Assembly: GCF_003325355.1 (NCBI RefSeq)
Contig: NZ_CP030850.1
Location: 2,046,001 to 2,110,000 of the forward strand
DNA: 64,000 nucleotides
Direction of reading: 5' to 3'
Source: Runella rosea
GTDB taxonomy: Bacteria > Bacteroidota > Bacteroidia > Cytophagales > Spirosomataceae
The translations under genes were made by a program, and so were the position numbers. Numbering within the stretch: position 1 is the stretch's first letter; every line of letters starts with the position of its first letter. Shown one piece after another: positions 62,084 to 64,000 of this stretch. The notes beneath the pieces are model-generated. The model was given only the letters and a program-made list of their open reading frames with translations. It did not search any database and was not told the origin of the DNA.

Positions 62084-64000
62084 TTACTTAGGCAATTGCT
62101 GCTGTATGATATAGAAGTTTTGTTTGAGGGCGTTACCGGGATGATTGTTGATGACGTTTTGGTAGATGTACTCTACATCATTGGTCGTTCCCTGGAAAAT
62201 CACTTCCCCATCCATATTTATGTCTCCTGTGTAATAGCCCTGAAGGATGAAGAAAGGCAGTCCAATCACATTACCCACCGCCCCAATGACTTGCTGATAG
62301 ACGACATTGACATCGTTGCCAGTGCCCTGATAAGTCACTTGGTCATCATAAAGTGCATTACCTGCCCAGAGGGCTTTCCCCTGTACAACATTTACCTGCG
62401 ACTGATGAATCGGAGCGTTGGAGAAAACATAGGTGGGCGTCGTTGTTAATCTAAAATCGACAACTGTAGCAATATGTGTTAATGGAAGCGCATTTTTTGT
62501 CATAACCCCCAAATGATTACGATGTTTGACGACTACAAAGTAGCTTGCTGGAATTGCGTTGGTGAAAACAATGGATGAAGTTCCATCTACGTCTACAATA
62601 TCGCCATCTCGTTGTACAAGCGCCGATCGGCTATCGATAATATCAGTAGAGTCCGTGGCACTGCGAAGTTCTACAAATACCCAATCCACAATGGCATCCT
62701 GTCCGGTGACAGTCAACACCGTGTTTGAGGTAATGGTATCGGCGGGAGTAGTTGGATTCCAGGCTGCGTAAGGCGATTTTCTTGGAATCAGGTTTTTCAC
62801 CCGCAAATCATCTCGCATCAAATTACCTGAGAATACCCCAAACAACGAACCTTGTAAGTAAACTTTTGGCAGGAGTGCTACCTTACTGACTTGCAATATG
62901 GTTATATAGACCGTGGCGGTATCACACAGATTAGGCGTGCCGTTGTCGCAGACCTTATAAATAAATCGGTCAGGACCTACGTAGTTATTATTCGGCGTGT
63001 ACGTGTAAGTGCCGTTCGGATTAAACACCACCGTTCCGTTAGTCGGGTTGGTCAGTTTTGTAAACGTGAGCGGGTCGTTGTTAGGATCGCTGTCGTTCGT
63101 GGCTACCGTTCCACTCACAGGCGTATTAACTTGGGTAACGTTGGCATCATCCACGGCCACAGGCGGGTCGTTTCCAGGAATCAATGGCAATACATCTATC
63201 GTCACCGTCGCCGTGTCGCAAGCGCCTTTCACATCGCAAAGCAGATATTTGAAGCTGTTCTTGCCGACAAATGCACCCGTTGGGCTGTAAGTGAAGCTGC
63301 TGTCGGATGGATTGTAAACCACCGTACCGTTGGTCGGATTAGTGATTTTGGTCACCGAAGCAAACTTGTCGCCCTGCGGATCAAAATCATTGCCCAACAC
63401 CCGTATTTTCACAGGTACGCCCACTTGCGTTTGGGTCGCATCGTCGTTGGCTACCACGCTGTTGGTGGTGACTGGAGGCAATATATCAATAGTCACGATG
63501 GCCGTATCACACAAGCCTGCACTGTTGCACACCACGTAGCAGAATTTATCCGTTCCTACGAAGTTGTTCGTTGGTGTATAGACATAGTTACCGTTGGCCT
63601 GCAGCACCACTGTTCCGTGTTGCGGCGGGCAAATAACTGGTATCGTAGTGTTGACCGTCAGCGGTAATCCTTGCGGGTCATCATCATTGGTCAACACATT
63701 ACCTGATACAGGGGTGTTGATTGGCGTATTGTTGATGTCATCGGTGGCCACAGGAGGCGATACCAATACCGTTATATAGACCGTGGCGGTATCACACAGA
63801 TTAGGCGTGCCGTTGTCGCAGACCTTGTAAATAAATCGGTCAGGACCTGCGTAGTTATTATTCGGCGTGTACGTGTAAGTGCCGTTCGGATTAAACACCA
63901 CCGTTCCGTTAGTCGGGTTGGTCAGTTTTGTAAACGTGAGCGGGTCGTTGTTAGGATCGCTGTCGTTCGTGGCTACCGTTCCACTCACAGGCGTATTAAC
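62084..64000 (-). CDS. Secreted Big_9/cadherin-like repeat protein with dockerin-like end (5' end outside window)
   Basis: The frame is open to the right edge (the first complete codons read VNTPVSGTVATND, matching an internal repeat), so the start lies beyond it; the GTG at 63988 is internal. At least four ~90-residue Big_9/tandem-95-type repeats (PVAVDDANVTQVNTPVSG...NGTYTYTPNNNYVGPDRFIYKVCD) are followed by the same ~265-residue C-terminal module as the 57103-61998 protein, ending in two dockerin-like units. Likely a long surface or secreted protein. Gap to the next gene is 85 bp. Confidence 0.82.
   Translation of the reverse strand, partial: VNTPVSGTVATNDSDPNNDPLTFTKLTNPTNGTVVFNPNGTYTYTPNNNYAGPDRFIYKVCDNGTPNLCDTATVYITVLVSPPVATDDINNTPINTPVSGNVLTNDDDPQGLPLTVNTTIPVICPPQHGTVVLQANGNYVYTPTNNFVGTDKFCYVVCNSAGLCDTAIVTIDILPPVTTNSVVANDDATQTQVGVPVKIRVLGNDFDPQGDKFASVTKITNPTNGTVVYNPSDSSFTYSPTGAFVGKNSFKYLLCDVKGACDTATVTIDVLPLIPGNDPPVAVDDANVTQVNTPVSGTVATNDSDPNNDPLTFTKLTNPTNGTVVFNPNGTYTYTPNNNYVGPDRFIYKVCDNGTPNLCDTATVYITILQVSKVALLPKVYLQGSLFGVFSGNLMRDDLRVKNLIPRKSPYAAWNPTTPADTITSNTVLTVTGQDAIVDWVFVELRSATDSTDIIDSRSALVQRDGDIVDVDGTSSIVFTNAIPASYFVVVKHRNHLGVMTKNALPLTHIATVVDFRLTTTPTYVFSNAPIHQSQVNVVQGKALWAGNALYDDQVTYQGTGNDVNVVYQQVIGAVGNVIGLPFFILQGYYTGDINMDGEVIFQGTTNDVEYIYQNVINNHPGNALKQNFYIIQQQLPK
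62901..64000 (-). repeat. 230-bp block repeated at 870-bp spacing
   Basis: 62901-63130 and 63771-64000 agree at 228 of 230 positions; the second copy runs into the window edge. Both encode the same Big_9 repeat. Confidence 0.85.

Noticed and set aside
63986-63988. GTG as start of the last surface protein
   Set aside because: The frame continues to the window edge with residues matching an internal repeat, so the gene is cut by the edge.

Overview
The window reads as chromosome of a Bacteroidota bacterium, most likely class Cytophagia, family Spirosomataceae (Runella/Spirosoma/Dyadobacter-like). This is inferred from gene content: a class III PPK2 like that of Cytophaga, a NrtR-type arabinose regulator, PadR plus a PspC/GIN-head fusion, very large secreted Ig-like, DUF11 and Big_9 proteins, GH140 and GH51 glycosidases, and a -33/-7 TTG...TAnnTTTG promoter. 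GC is moderate in the core genes and clearly lower at about 41.4-42.8 kb and in parts of 48.4-55.7 kb.

1-9.2 kb is a polysaccharide locus: a glycosyltransferase cut by the left edge, a hexapeptide acyltransferase, an O-antigen-ligase-type protein, two family-2 glycosyltransferases and an initiating sugar phosphotransferase with a degenerate receiver domain fused to its N-terminus. A stand-alone response regulator sits at the head, and a GMC oxidoreductase with its small partner subunit is embedded in the locus. 9.9-15.9 kb is a signalling operon (hybrid kinase, CheR, CheB, receiver-kinase) with no chemoreceptor gene. 16.3-22.6 kb holds ppk2 and a 1653-residue secreted protein lying between the real ppk2 3' end and a decayed second copy of that end.

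22.6-31.4 kb is an L-arabinose operon read leftwards: regulator, kinase, isomerase, GH51 arabinofuranosidase, 4-epimerase and sodium symporter, closed by a terminator. It would release arabinose from plant polymers, import it and convert it to xylulose-5-phosphate. 31.5-48.1 kb is mostly housekeeping and envelope genes (TSUP and MarC membrane proteins, PadR/PspC, Nudix, MazG, PyrR, LigA, an FtsX-type permease, a PqqB-like hydrolase, GH140 and beta-helix proteins), interrupted by an AT-rich patch of orphan genes and a DUF4160/DUF2442 pair.

48.3-55.7 kb is an integrated element. It starts at the severed 3' half of a tRNA-Pro gene, whose terminator is still in place, followed by a tyrosine integrase. 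It carries a three-gene HipBST-like toxin-antitoxin system, an excisionase-like protein, a RepA/RecA-like ATPase and a structured, iteron-bearing noncoding region that looks like an origin. No relaxase or virion gene was recognised. The intact tRNA expected at the far end is not seen, so the island may run past the right edge. 55.7-64 kb holds three modular surface proteins on the minus strand. They share N- or C-terminal modules and contain almost perfect tandem DNA repeats of 390 and 459 bp, plus a 230-bp block repeated at 870-bp spacing. Two of them end in a tandem dockerin-like module.
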